DNA of 64,000 nt, from contig NZ_JBMMGT010000007.1 of assembly GCF_049366555.1 (NCBI RefSeq), positions 38,490-102,489 on the forward strand, read 5' to 3'. This stretch comes from Avibacterium volantium_A. Its GTDB lineage: Bacteria > Pseudomonadota > Gammaproteobacteria > Enterobacterales > Pasteurellaceae. The position numbers were made by a program, and so were the translations under genes. Within the stretch, counting starts at the first letter, position 1. Every line of letters starts with the position of its first letter. Positions 18,671-27,773 of the stretch are shown piece by piece. The notes under the pieces are model-generated. The model was not told the DNA's origin and ran no database searches. It saw only the letters and a program-made list of their open reading frames with translations.

Positions 18671-19213
18671 ATGAACAAACAATTAGAACTGATTAAATCA
18701 TCGATCAAATCTATTCCAAACTACCCGAAAGAAGGCATTATCTTTCGTGATATTACAAGTCTTGTGGAAACCCCTGCGGCGTTCAAGGCAACCATTGATT
18801 TAATCGTGGCACAATATAAAGACAAAGGCATCACCAAAGTTATCGGCACAGAAAGCCGTGGCTTTATTTTTGGCGCGCCTGTGGCATTAGCCTTAGATAT
18901 TCCTTTTGTATTAGTGCGTAAACCAGGTAAATTGCCGCGTGAAACCATTGCGCAATCCTATCAGTTAGAATATGGGCAAGACACCTTAGAAATTCACACA
19001 GACTCTATTCAATCGGGCGATAACGTATTGATTATTGACGATTTATTAGCCACAGGCGGAACGGTTGAAGCCACTGTGAAGTTGGTTGAACGTCTTGGTG
19101 GTGAAGTGAAAAATGCCGCGTTCGTGATTAATTTGCCAGAACTTGGCGGCGAACAACGCTTACGCAATTTAGGGGTAACCCCGTTCTCATTAGTGAATTT
19201 TGAAAGCCACTAA
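18671..19213 (+). CDS. apt: Adenine phosphoribosyltransferase Apt
   Basis: Salvages adenine to AMP with PRPP. 180 residues from the ATG at 18671, which has AGGTAATAAA before it; a longer frame from 18602 adds 23 residues with no family counterpart and runs over an uptake signal (ACCGCACTT). The PRPP-binding loop is VLIIDDLLATGGT; other motifs are PNYPKEGIIFRDIT and GTESRGFIFGAPVA. dnaX follows after 21 bp, so the two may be co-transcribed. Confidence 0.95.
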   Translation: MNKQLELIKSSIKSIPNYPKEGIIFRDITSLVETPAAFKATIDLIVAQYKDKGITKVIGTESRGFIFGAPVALALDIPFVLVRKPGKLPRETIAQSYQLEYGQDTLEIHTDSIQSGDNVLIIDDLLATGGTVEATVKLVERLGGEVKNAAFVINLPELGGEQRLRNLGVTPFSLVNFESH

Positions 19214-19234
19214 TTTATCCTAAGCGAGCAAGGA

Positions 19235-21391
19235 ATGAGTTATCAAGTTTTAGCAAGAAAATGGCGACCGCAAAAGTTCTCCGATGTGGTAGGGCAGAAA
19301 CCTGTTCTTACCGCACTTGCTAACGGATTAAATGAAAATCGCCTGCACCACGCCTATCTTTTTTCTGGTACGCGTGGCGTGGGGAAAACCTCCATTGCTC
19401 GTTTATTTGCGAAAGGGTTAAACTGCGTTGAAGGCGTAACGGCCAATCCTTGTGGCGTTTGCGAACATTGTAAAGCCATTGAAGAAGGGCGCTTTATCGA
19501 TCTCATTGAAATTGACGCTGCTTCACGCACTAAGGTCGAAGATACCCGTGAATTGCTCGACAATGTGCAATACAAACCGGTGCAAGGGCGTTATAAAGTC
19601 TATTTGATTGACGAAGTGCATATGCTCTCTCGCCATTCTTTCAATGCCTTGCTGAAAACCCTTGAAGAACCGCCTGAATATGTCAAATTCCTGCTGGCAA
19701 CCACTGATCCGCAGAAATTGCCGATTACCATTTTATCTCGCTGTATTCAATTTCATCTGAAAGCGCTCGATCAGCAACAAATCGCCGATCATTTGTCCTT
19801 TATTCTGCAGCAAGAAAAGATCCCCTTTGAACCCCTTGCCATTGAAAAATTAGCTAAAGCGGCACAAGGCAGTATCCGTGATAGCTTAAGTTTAACCGAT
19901 CAAGCCATTGCAATGAGCAACGGCAATATTACCCTTGATGCGGTAAATACAATGCTCGGCTTGCTTGATGACAGCCAGCCTATTGATATTTTGTACGCGT
20001 TACAGCAGGGCAATGGTGAAGCCTTAATGAAAGCCATTCAAGCGGTGGCGGAAAAAGGCAGCGATTGGAATGAACTGCTAAAAGCGGTGGCCGAAAATCT
20101 GCATAAAATTGCAATGTGTCAATTATTGCCACAAGCGCAAATTAGTGATGAAAGCCATATCGGCTTTTTGGCGAAACATCTTCCACCAGAAGATGTGCAA
20201 TTTTTCTATCAGATTATTTTAAACGGACAAAAAGAGCTTGCCTTCGCACCAAATCAGCGAATGGGTGTGGGAATGATTTTATTGCGTGCTTTAGCTTTCC
20301 ACCCTAAATTAATCCAAGCAGCTCCTGCTATGCAGCCAGTGGAACAAGTGAATGAGCGCAATCATACTGCGCAAAGTGCGGTGCAAAATTCGGCAAAATT
20401 AGTGGAGATGCCTGTTGTATCACAACAGATCAAAGCAAATTCAGCGCCACAAACCAAAACAACGCCGTCTGCTAGACAGCCAGTTCGTTCCACACAAAGC
20501 CATTCATCTTCGCCAGTAAGCGATTCTACTTTTGATGTGCTTGATGCGCTAGATCAGCTTTCTAAACCCACAACAAGCGAAAAAAAAAACACTAACGCCA
20601 ATAACGCGAAGCTAGTTTCGGAGCCAGCGGTTCACCACTCGCAAGAGATCAGCTTGCCTGTGGTAGAGCGCAAATTCACTCAGCAAAAAAATACGGCACG
20701 AGCTACTCATCAGGCTACTTCTCAGCCGTCTGTTTCTCAATCCGCTATTTCTCAAGCACCATCTCAATCAGCAGCAATGATTCCGCCAATGCGTGAGCCG
20801 GTGGGCGAAAGTGCGGTGCAAAATTCGTCAGATTTTTCTGCTGATCTTGATCAGGAAGAGGATCTCAATTTGCCCGAAAACTACCGCTGGAATTGGAGCA
20901 ATCCAGCAATGGCGGAGGAGCAGGATAGTGCCAGACTGTCTGAAATCCGCAAAGCCATTTTGGAAAACACTACACCAGAATTAAAAGAAAAAGTGCTTAC
21001 AATGGCAAAAGCACAGGACAAATGGACGGAAATTATTGAGCAACTAGATATTTCAGGCTTGGCAAAGCAAATGGCAATGAATTGCGTGATTTTAAGCCAA
21101 GATGAAAAGCAAATTCGCTTAGGCTTGCGTCAAGATAAATTGCACCTCAACAATGAAAAACTGCGTATTCAATTACAAAATGCCCTCAGCCAATTTTATC
21201 AGCAAGATATAGCTGTTTCTGTGGATGTGAATACCGATTTTCAGCAACTCACACCAATGGATTATCGCAAACAAATCTACCAAGAGCTAAGCGATCAAGC
21301 GCGAGAAAATTTACAAGCAGATGAACGTTTGCAACGCCTTTGTGAAGAATTTGGTGGCGTATTGGAGCTTGATAGTGTTCGACCAGTTTAA
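19235..21391 (+). CDS. dnaX: DNA polymerase III tau/gamma subunit DnaX
   Basis: Clamp-loader ATPase of the replicative polymerase. The Walker A is GTRGVGKTS, the zinc module is CGVCEHCKAIE, Walker B is LIDEVH and the arginine finger is LSRC. The full-length tau form is 718 residues: AAA+ domain and collar to about residue 370, a Gln/Ser/Pro-rich linker (about 380-540) and the C-terminal polymerase/DnaB-binding domains. A run of ten A at 20580-20589 inside the linker could make a truncated gamma form of about 453 residues. Confidence 0.97.
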   Translation: MSYQVLARKWRPQKFSDVVGQKPVLTALANGLNENRLHHAYLFSGTRGVGKTSIARLFAKGLNCVEGVTANPCGVCEHCKAIEEGRFIDLIEIDAASRTKVEDTRELLDNVQYKPVQGRYKVYLIDEVHMLSRHSFNALLKTLEEPPEYVKFLLATTDPQKLPITILSRCIQFHLKALDQQQIADHLSFILQQEKIPFEPLAIEKLAKAAQGSIRDSLSLTDQAIAMSNGNITLDAVNTMLGLLDDSQPIDILYALQQGNGEALMKAIQAVAEKGSDWNELLKAVAENLHKIAMCQLLPQAQISDESHIGFLAKHLPPEDVQFFYQIILNGQKELAFAPNQRMGVGMILLRALAFHPKLIQAAPAMQPVEQVNERNHTAQSAVQNSAKLVEMPVVSQQIKANSAPQTKTTPSARQPVRSTQSHSSSPVSDSTFDVLDALDQLSKPTTSEKKNTNANNAKLVSEPAVHHSQEISLPVVERKFTQQKNTARATHQATSQPSVSQSAISQAPSQSAAMIPPMREPVGESAVQNSSDFSADLDQEEDLNLPENYRWNWSNPAMAEEQDSARLSEIRKAILENTTPELKEKVLTMAKAQDKWTEIIEQLDISGLAKQMAMNCVILSQDEKQIRLGLRQDKLHLNNEKLRIQLQNALSQFYQQDIAVSVDVNTDFQQLTPMDYRKQIYQELSDQARENLQADERLQRLCEEFGGVLELDSVRPV
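20580..20595 (+). promoter_or_regulatory. Candidate slippage site in dnaX that would yield gamma
   Basis: Ten consecutive A are read in frame as GAA AAA AAA AAC. A -1 ribosomal shift or one extra A in the mRNA gives AAA CAC TAA, so translation stops at 20593-20595. The product would be about 453 residues, close to the 431-residue E. coli gamma. No clear stimulatory hairpin or Shine-Dalgarno is visible, so transcriptional slippage is as likely as ribosomal frameshifting. Confidence 0.6.
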
Positions 21392-21560
21392 GCATTTGAA
21401 ACGCATTTTATGCCTAAAAATAAAGTGCGGTATAAAATTCTGATATTTTTTATCGTTTAATAAATCATCACCTTATTTTTTTTATATTTACTCTCCTATA
21501 TACTCATAAATAAGTATATAGATCCAATTAGATGATCTTTTTTCTCAATCCCTGCATAAA

Positions 21561-21582
21561 AACTGTGCGGAAGATCACATAA
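21561..21582 (+). promoter_or_regulatory. CRP site upstream of cstA
   Basis: The stretch contains TGTGC-N6-TCACA, nine of ten matches to the CRP consensus TGTGA-N6-TCACA, with A/T-rich flanks. It is about 94 bp upstream of the chosen cstA start. Carbon-starvation genes are classic CRP-cAMP targets. Confidence 0.7.
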
Positions 21583-21664
21583 AATGCAACAATATATTTA
21601 CACTAGATTTACTCTTGTTAAACTTGCGCACGAAATTTTATGTTTAATTTTTATGAGGTTCTTT

Positions 21665-23152
21665 ATGTTATGGTTTCTCTCCTGCGTAGCCTTACTTTTG
21701 GTGGGCTACTTTTTGTATGGTTCTGTGGTTGAACGCGTTTTTAAGATTAATCCAAACCGTGCAACACCTGCTCACACAATGGCAGACGGCGTGGATTATG
21801 TGCCGATGTCTAAAAAGAAAATCTGGCTTATTCAATTATTAAATATTGCAGGAACAGGTCCGATTTTCGGTCCAATCCTTGGTGCGTTGTACGGACCTGT
21901 TGCAATGTTATGGATTGTATTTGGTTGCATTTTTGCTGGAGCGGTACACGATTATTTCTGCGGAATGTTGAGTGTTCGCAATGGCGGTCAATCTGTGCCT
22001 AACCTTGCAGGAAAATATTTGGGGGCACCTGTTAAGCATTTTATGAATGCGCTTGCTCTCGTATTATTAATCCTTGTTGGGGTCGTATTCGTTATTTCAC
22101 CAGCTAGCTTATTAACCAACCTAACGGTGGATAATGTGGGTGAAATGTTTAACTTAGAGATGAAAAGCACCTTATTAGTTTGGACGGCAATCATCTTTGG
22201 TTATTACATCATTGCGACCCTAGTGCCTGTGGATAAAATTATTGGTCGTATTTACCCACTGTTCGGAGCGTTATTGCTATTTATGTCTTTCGGAATGTTA
22301 TTTGCCTTATTGTTTGAAGATAAAGCCTTATTCCACACAGTTGGTGAGATGAGCTTCTCGAAATTCTTTGAAAATATGCATCCAAAAGATTTACCAATTT
22401 GGCCGTTAATTTTCGTGACTATTGCCTGTGGTGCGGTTTCAGGTTTCCACGCAACACAATCTCCATTAATGGCGCGTTGCATGGAAAACGAAACAGAAGG
22501 TCGTTTTGTTTTCTATGGTGCGATGATTGGTGAAGGCGTGATTGCTTTAATTTGGTGTATGGTAGGCTTAACTTTCTACGATAGCCCAGCATTAATGAAT
22601 GATGCGATCACAGCGGGTACGCCTTCAAAAGTGGTGTATGATTCAGCAACCCATATGCTTGGCTACTTTGGTGGTATCTTAGCGGTACTTGGTGTGGTGA
22701 TCTTACCAATTACCTCTGGGGATACGTCATTCCGTGCTGCACGTTTGATTATTGCTGAATTCTTCAAAATCGATCAACGTAGCTTAGTAAAACGTTTAAT
22801 GATCGCAATTCCATTATTCGTGTTAGGTTTCATTATTTCTAAACTTGATTTCCAAGTGATCTGGCGTTATTTCGGCTGGGCAAACCAAACTACCGCAATG
22901 GTAATGTTATGGACAGCCGCTGCTTATTTATACCGTTATCATAAATTCCACTGGATTTGTACTATTCCAGCGATCTTTATGACAATGGTATCAGCCACTT
23001 TCCTTGCTTACGCGAAAATCGGTTTAGGCTTAAGCTACGATGTATCTGTTTGGGTTGGCGCAGGTTTAACAGTATTAGCAGTGATTTGTTTCTTTACTTT
23101 GTTAAAACCGATTGCTAACGGTGATCCTGATTCGGAAAGTGTTAAAAGCTAA
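21665..23152 (+). CDS. cstA: CstA-family carbon starvation / pyruvate transporter
   Basis: Multi-span inner-membrane protein, 495 residues from the ATG at 21665, which has GAGG at a 6-base distance; the frame open upstream lacks any ribosome site. Family motifs include GTGPIFGPILGALYGP, AGAVHDYFCGMLSVRNGG and HATQSPLMARCMENE. Short-form CstA proteins take up pyruvate or peptides; the substrate here is inferred. A CRP site lies upstream and a strong terminator made of two inverted uptake signals lies downstream. Confidence 0.88.
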   Translation: MLWFLSCVALLLVGYFLYGSVVERVFKINPNRATPAHTMADGVDYVPMSKKKIWLIQLLNIAGTGPIFGPILGALYGPVAMLWIVFGCIFAGAVHDYFCGMLSVRNGGQSVPNLAGKYLGAPVKHFMNALALVLLILVGVVFVISPASLLTNLTVDNVGEMFNLEMKSTLLVWTAIIFGYYIIATLVPVDKIIGRIYPLFGALLLFMSFGMLFALLFEDKALFHTVGEMSFSKFFENMHPKDLPIWPLIFVTIACGAVSGFHATQSPLMARCMENETEGRFVFYGAMIGEGVIALIWCMVGLTFYDSPALMNDAITAGTPSKVVYDSATHMLGYFGGILAVLGVVILPITSGDTSFRAARLIIAEFFKIDQRSLVKRLMIAIPLFVLGFIISKLDFQVIWRYFGWANQTTAMVMLWTAAAYLYRYHKFHWICTIPAIFMTMVSATFLAYAKIGLGLSYDVSVWVGAGLTVLAVICFFTLLKPIANGDPDSESVKS

Positions 23153-23172
23153 TTAAAAATACACAAAAATTT

Positions 23173-23208
23173 AACCGCACTTAATTTATTTAAGTGCGGT
23201 TTTTTTTC
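23173..23208 (+). terminator. cstA terminator built from paired uptake signals
   Basis: AACCGCACTTAA and TTAAGTGCGGTT form a 12-bp perfect stem around a 5-base loop, followed by eight T. Each arm contains a complete DNA-uptake signal. Confidence 0.9.
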
Positions 23209-23216
23209 TGATAAAT

Positions 23217-24284
23217 TTATCTATCAATATAAACCAAAGATTTATTTTGCATTGATCGCATTGCCGCACTGGCAATATAAACTGCGTTTGCCGGCAATTC
23301 GTTCAGTACGCTAGGTTTATCGGTTAATAAGTGCTGAAGAACGCTCTCGGATTCCAGCTCAATCGCACGGGTCATCCAATAAGGGCAATGTTCGTTTGGT
23401 TGCCCGTATTTTTGAATGCCTTTGCTACTTTCACGCAATGAAAGATCGGCTTCAAATTCATTATACATATTGAAATGCTCTCGGTTGCCGTTAGCAAAGG
23501 TGAGTGTTACGGTTGAGGTAAAGAAATTGATGAGCATTGAGCCTAGTTCACCGTGAATAGCGATGTCCCATTTAGGCAAGCGATAGGCTGTACCCATTTC
23601 CAGCGAGCCGAATACGCCGTTTTTAAATTGGAGTAATAATTGAATAATGTCGTGATGATCGGGTGTTTCAAGGTGGGCGCGATTGGTGGATTGAGCAAAA
23701 ACAGCGTCCACCTCACCAATCAGCCACGCTAATAAATCCAGTTCATGAATTTCGTGAAAGAGTTTACCACCAGTGAGTTGAATATCATTTTTCCACCAAT
23801 CTTTTTGATAAATTGGGTTGATCCAACGTTGGCGATTGGCTCGTACAACAGTAATTTTACCTAATCGTTGCTGAGTTAAAAATTGTTTGGCTTGTTGTAA
23901 ACCGGGCAATACTCGTAAGCAATGCCCGACAAACAATGGGACATTTTTGGCTTTGGCTTGTTGGAGTAAATCCGTTGCGTCTTGTGCGTTGATGGTAAAA
24001 GGCGTTTCAATAAAAACCGCACAGCCTTGTTGAATGGCGATTTCGGCAAGCTGCCGATGGCTTTGATTATAGGTGGCAATCAAGACCAAATCGACTTTTT
24101 GTTGAGCCAATAAACTGGCTAAATCGGCGTAAGCAAAAGTGCGGTGCTTTTCTGCTAAGTTTTGTGCAAGGTCAATTTGCAAATCGGTTACGCCCACGAG
24201 TTTGGCTGGGGATTGGTTAAAAATTGCGGCGAGCTGTTGTCCGAAAAAACCACAGCCGACTAAAGCAACATTAATTTGATCCAT
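23217..24284 (-). CDS. Gfo/Idh/MocA oxidoreductase with altered EKP motif
   Basis: NAD(P)-binding Rossmann domain at the N-terminus (VALVGCGFFGQQL), then the Gfo/Idh/MocA C-terminal domain with HEIHELD at residues 176-182. 355 residues from the ATG at 24284 (AAGGAG ribosome site); an upstream extension overlaps the regulator gene. The family's catalytic EKP lysine is replaced: residues 93-95 read E-T-P. It overlaps the GntR gene by 14 bp, so the two share a transcript facing away from the sugar importer. Substrate unknown. Confidence 0.8.
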   Translation of the reverse strand: MDQINVALVGCGFFGQQLAAIFNQSPAKLVGVTDLQIDLAQNLAEKHRTFAYADLASLLAQQKVDLVLIATYNQSHRQLAEIAIQQGCAVFIETPFTINAQDATDLLQQAKAKNVPLFVGHCLRVLPGLQQAKQFLTQQRLGKITVVRANRQRWINPIYQKDWWKNDIQLTGGKLFHEIHELDLLAWLIGEVDAVFAQSTNRAHLETPDHHDIIQLLLQFKNGVFGSLEMGTAYRLPKWDIAIHGELGSMLINFFTSTVTLTFANGNREHFNMYNEFEADLSLRESSKGIQKYGQPNEHCPYWMTRAIELESESVLQHLLTDKPSVLNELPANAVYIASAAMRSMQNKSLVYIDR

Positions 24285-24987
24285 TTTCTTTCTCCTTTTG
24301 TTGTAAGCGTTGGCGTAAGGCACGGAAATAGCGTAACAGGGCGTGCTGAAAGCGATCGACTTCTCGGGCTTCAACCGCATCAACCCATTCTCGATATTGC
24401 AAAGCAACGTCCGTTGGTGAAAGTTGTGGTGGCGGCAAATTGGCTTCTTGCTGTTGAAAGATTTGCCAAAAGGCATCTAAATATTGCAGCAATAACGGGT
24501 TTTGAATGGCTTGATAAGTTTGCAGATGAATTTGATATTCCAGTTCCAGTGAAAATTGCTCTTTGCGTGCAAGCCGTTGTAACTCAAGGCTTATTGACTG
24601 CAATTCCTCAATGTGGCGTTCATTGATATGGGCAATGGCAAGAGGGGCAAAACCGTATTGTAAAATCTCTCGTACATCTAAAATATCTAGCAGATATTTC
24701 ATATTATTCTGCAAATGCAACTGAGTGTGAAAGGCGAGGCTGTGGATCATCGGGATGAGCGAAGAGGAGCTAACGAATGTGCCGACACCGTGCCGAATAT
24801 CTAAAATATGCAAGGCTTCCAATGACTTAATCGCTTCACGCAAACTAGAACGGCTAACAGCTAAGGTTTCCATTAGCTCATTTTCCGTAGGCATTAAATC
24901 CCCTTCTTTTAAGCCACGATCTAAAATCAGTTGCTTAATTTCTTCTTGTAAAGCGAGATTTTTCACTTTTTTTTCAGATTTTGTCAT
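24271..24987 (-). CDS. GntR-family (FadR/FCD type) transcriptional regulator
   Basis: 238-residue repressor candidate. The N-terminal winged helix is evident (GDLMPTENELMETLAVSRSSLREAIKSLE, within about residues 25-60, and HGVGTFV), followed by an all-helical FCD ligand domain (DVREILQYGFAPLA). FCD regulators usually sense sugar acids or other organic acids. The gene is divergent from the ABC importer; a 19-bp palindrome in the shared gap is the likely operator. Confidence 0.88.
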   Translation of the reverse strand: MTKSEKKVKNLALQEEIKQLILDRGLKEGDLMPTENELMETLAVSRSSLREAIKSLEALHILDIRHGVGTFVSSSSLIPMIHSLAFHTQLHLQNNMKYLLDILDVREILQYGFAPLAIAHINERHIEELQSISLELQRLARKEQFSLELEYQIHLQTYQAIQNPLLLQYLDAFWQIFQQQEANLPPPQLSPTDVALQYREWVDAVEAREVDRFQHALLRYFRALRQRLQQKEKENGSN

Positions 24988-25021
24988 TTTTGTGATCTCT
25001 ATCGCAGAAATATTGTACAGA

Positions 25022-25063
25022 ATAAGACATCATATATCTAAATTTAAGACATCTGATGTCTTA
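25022..25063. promoter_or_regulatory. Operator of the divergent sugar locus
   Basis: TAAGACAT-CTG-ATGTCTTA (25045-25063) is a perfect 8-bp-arm palindrome. A second half-site TAAGACATCAT lies at 25024-25034. Both sit between the divergent GntR gene and the ABC importer, where a FadR-type dimer would bind. Confidence 0.65.
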
Positions 25064-25143
25064 TCTCTTAATTGATTAAATAGTAACTTATTTTAATGGC
25101 ATTGTCAGTGAATAATTGAACAATTAAACCAAAAGGAGAGATT

Positions 25144-26244
25144 ATGGCAACACTTTCTCTAACACATATCTATAAACGCTATCGCAATGGTTTTGAGGCG
25201 GTGAAAGATTTTAATCTAGAGGTGGAAGATAAAGAATTTATTGCGTTAGTTGGGCCTTCAGGTTGTGGAAAATCAACCACATTGCGAATGATCGCAGGGC
25301 TGGAAGCCATTTCAGAAGGGGATTTTTATATTGACGATCGCCGTGTCAATGAGGTTGAGCCAAAGGATCGGGATATTGCGATGGTGTTTCAGTCTTATGC
25401 CCTTTATCCACATATGACGGTTTATGAAAATATGGCATTTGCCTTGAAGTTACGCAATGTTGCCAAAGCGGAAATCGATCGCAAAGTGCGTGAAGCGGCA
25501 GCCATACTTGGGCTAGATGGTTTACTAGATCGTAAACCGAAAGCCTTATCAGGTGGGCAACGGCAGCGAGTGGCATTAGGACGCACCATTGTTCGTTCGC
25601 CAAAAGTATTTTTGATGGATGAACCTTTGTCCAATCTTGATGCCAAGCTACGCAGTAATATGCGGGCGGAGATCATTCGCATTCATAAAAAACTCAATGC
25701 CACCACCATTTATGTCACGCACGATCAAACGGAAGCGATGACAATGGCGGATCGCATTGTGGTGATGAATGCGGGCGTAGTGCAACAAATCGGATCGCCA
25801 AAAGCGATTTATGATCACCCAGCTAATTTATTTGTGGCAGGGTTTATTGGTGCACCAACGATGAACTTTTTAAAAGGGCGGTTGGAAAATCAGGCGTTTT
25901 TGACCGCAGATCAGCAACAATTAGCCATTCCTGATGAGATTTGGCGGCACTTAGTGGCGTTGGGTAAGGAACATCGAGAGGTTATTTTAGGCATTCGCCC
26001 TGAAAATATTACTAACGAACCGCTGTTACTTGGTTCTTATCAAAATGCAAGGGTAACTGCTCCCGTTTATGTGGCGGAATTGCTTGGTGCGGAATATATC
26101 GTGCATACCCGACTAGGTGAGCAACCCATTAAAGCGATTGTTCATTCACGACAAAAAATTGAAATGGAACAACAAATTACTTTAGCCTTTGATATGAAAC
26201 GGGCACATTTTTTTGATCCAATCAGCGAGCAAGCGTTGTTTTAA
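25144..26244 (+). CDS. Sugar ABC transporter ATP-binding protein (MalK/UgpC type)
   Basis: ATPase of a carbohydrate importer, 366 residues. Walker A is GPSGCGKST, the Q-loop is MVFQSYALYPHMT, the signature is LSGGQRQRVALGR, Walker B is VFLMDEPLSNLD and the switch is H in VTHDQTEA. The C-terminal TOBE/OB region (IRPENI) is that of MalK/UgpC/MsmK proteins. First gene of the importer operon, with AAGGAG before the ATG. Confidence 0.92.
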   Translation: MATLSLTHIYKRYRNGFEAVKDFNLEVEDKEFIALVGPSGCGKSTTLRMIAGLEAISEGDFYIDDRRVNEVEPKDRDIAMVFQSYALYPHMTVYENMAFALKLRNVAKAEIDRKVREAAAILGLDGLLDRKPKALSGGQRQRVALGRTIVRSPKVFLMDEPLSNLDAKLRSNMRAEIIRIHKKLNATTIYVTHDQTEAMTMADRIVVMNAGVVQQIGSPKAIYDHPANLFVAGFIGAPTMNFLKGRLENQAFLTADQQQLAIPDEIWRHLVALGKEHREVILGIRPENITNEPLLLGSYQNARVTAPVYVAELLGAEYIVHTRLGEQPIKAIVHSRQKIEMEQQITLAFDMKRAHFFDPISEQALF

Positions 26245-26273
26245 TTGCTCCTCCGATAACAATGAGGTGAATT

Positions 26274-27620
26274 ATGAAACTGAAAAAATTATTAACCGTA
26301 GCCGCATCGGTGGTGTTAGGTGCGTTAGTGCTAAATGGTTGTAAAGATGAAAAACAGGTAGCGAGTTCGGTGGCAACAAATGATCCTGCTGAATTAGCGG
26401 GCAATATCACGATGTGGCATTCTTTTACACAAGGTCCATGCTTAGAAGTGATCCAACAAGCCGCAAATGACTTTATGCAGAAAAATCCAAAAGTGCGGAT
26501 CAAAATTGAGACATTTTCGTGGAATGATTTTTATACTAAATGGACAACGGGATTAGCTTCGGGCAATGTGCCTGATTTAAGCTCCGCCTTGCCGAATCAA
26601 GTGATCGAAATGATCAATGTTGATGCCCTTACGCCGATTAATGATGTGATTGATAAAATTGGGCGTGATCGCTTTTCTGCTAATGCGATTAAAGAGGGGA
26701 CGGTGGGGGAAAATAATTATTCCATTCCGCTTTATTCACACGCTAAAGTGCTTTGGGTTCGCAAAGATTTGTTAGAGAAAAATGGCTTGAGCGTGCCACA
26801 AACGTGGGAAGAGCTTTATCAAGCGGCGAAAGCTTTAACCAAAGATGGCGTTTATGGGCTTTCTGTGCCGATGGGAACGAATGATTATGTGGCAACAATT
26901 TTCCTTGATCTTTATATCCGAAGCGGTGGCGGTACGTTGTTGAGCAAAGATCATAAAGTGGATTTGACTAGCCCATTAGCCCAAGAAGCGATTAATTATT
27001 GGGTGAAAATGTACAAAGAAACCTCACCGAAAGATGCCGTAAACTACAACATTTTGCAACAAGCGACCTTATATTATCAAGGCAAAGCAGCGTTTGATTT
27101 CAATTCGGGCTTCCATATTGGTGGGGTGCAAGCGAACTCACCTGATCTTTTACCTTATATTGATGCCTATCCTGTACCAAAACGGAATATTAATGATCCG
27201 CAAGGTGCGTCTGAAACCTTGAGTTTTCCACTTGTGGTATGGAAAAACTCAAAACACCCAGAGATCTCCAAAGCCTTTATCGAAAGCATTTACCAAAAAG
27301 ATCGCTATATTCAGTTCTTAAATGCCGTGCCAGTCGGAATGTTGCCAGCGGTTACGGGCGTTGATGACGACCCAGCCTATAAAGATTTACCGATTCGCCA
27401 AGAATTTAAACACGCGGAGAAAGTGATCCAAGAGGCGGTGAATCTTGGTTCAGCGATTGGTTATGAGTATGGACCAAATGTATATGCAGGCTTGCTGACG
27501 AACCAACATATTATTGAAGCGATGTTCCAAGATATTGTGGTGAATGGCACAGATCCGATGGTGGCAGCGAAAAAAGCAGAGCAACAGCTTAACACCTTAT
27601 TTGAAACCATTTCGCAATAA
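26274..27620 (+). CDS. Sugar ABC transporter substrate-binding lipoprotein
   Basis: Family-1 (MalE-like) solute-binding protein, 448 residues. The N-terminus has a lipobox (VLNG-C at about residue 23), so it should be a lipid-anchored periplasmic protein. Fold features include ITMWHSFTQGP and a WVRKDLLEKNGL-type hinge segment. The sugar is not evident. A GC-rich hairpin follows the stop, separating this gene from the permeases. Confidence 0.88.
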   Translation: MKLKKLLTVAASVVLGALVLNGCKDEKQVASSVATNDPAELAGNITMWHSFTQGPCLEVIQQAANDFMQKNPKVRIKIETFSWNDFYTKWTTGLASGNVPDLSSALPNQVIEMINVDALTPINDVIDKIGRDRFSANAIKEGTVGENNYSIPLYSHAKVLWVRKDLLEKNGLSVPQTWEELYQAAKALTKDGVYGLSVPMGTNDYVATIFLDLYIRSGGGTLLSKDHKVDLTSPLAQEAINYWVKMYKETSPKDAVNYNILQQATLYYQGKAAFDFNSGFHIGGVQANSPDLLPYIDAYPVPKRNINDPQGASETLSFPLVVWKNSKHPEISKAFIESIYQKDRYIQFLNAVPVGMLPAVTGVDDDPAYKDLPIRQEFKHAEKVIQEAVNLGSAIGYEYGPNVYAGLLTNQHIIEAMFQDIVVNGTDPMVAAKKAEQQLNTLFETISQ

Positions 27621-27627
27621 GAATTAG

Positions 27628-27643
27628 GGGCGGTTCGCCGCCC
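27628..27643 (+). terminator. GC hairpin after the binding-protein gene
   Basis: GGGCGG-TTCG-CCGCCC, a UUCG-type tetraloop with six GC-rich pairs and no T-run. It looks more like an mRNA-stabilising or attenuating hairpin than a full terminator, as often seen after binding-protein genes that need higher expression. Confidence 0.65.
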
Positions 27644-27649
27644 GATTCA

Positions 27650-27751
27650 TAGTCGTTTGATTTCAAAATAATACTGCGTTACTTCGCCCTGCTGTACTCT
27701 TTGTACTGTCTACGGCTTGTTGCCTTGTCTTATTTTGAACTTAAACGACTA
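27650..27751. repeat. MITE-like 102-bp element with 22-bp inverted ends
   Basis: Ends TAGTCGTTT...CAAAATAA and TTATTTTG...AAACGACTA pair at 20 of 22 positions. The core includes CTTTGTACTGTCTACGGCTT and GTTGCCTTGTC. It interrupts the importer operon between the binding-protein and permease genes. No open frame. Confidence 0.7.
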
Positions 27752-27773
27752 CAAAAACAAACGACTACGCAAA

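Noticed and set aside
20580..20589. The A-run in dnaX as a sequencing-error hotspot
   Set aside because: The zero frame is continuous to a full-length tau with all C-terminal domains, so no base is missing; the run is better explained as a slippage site.
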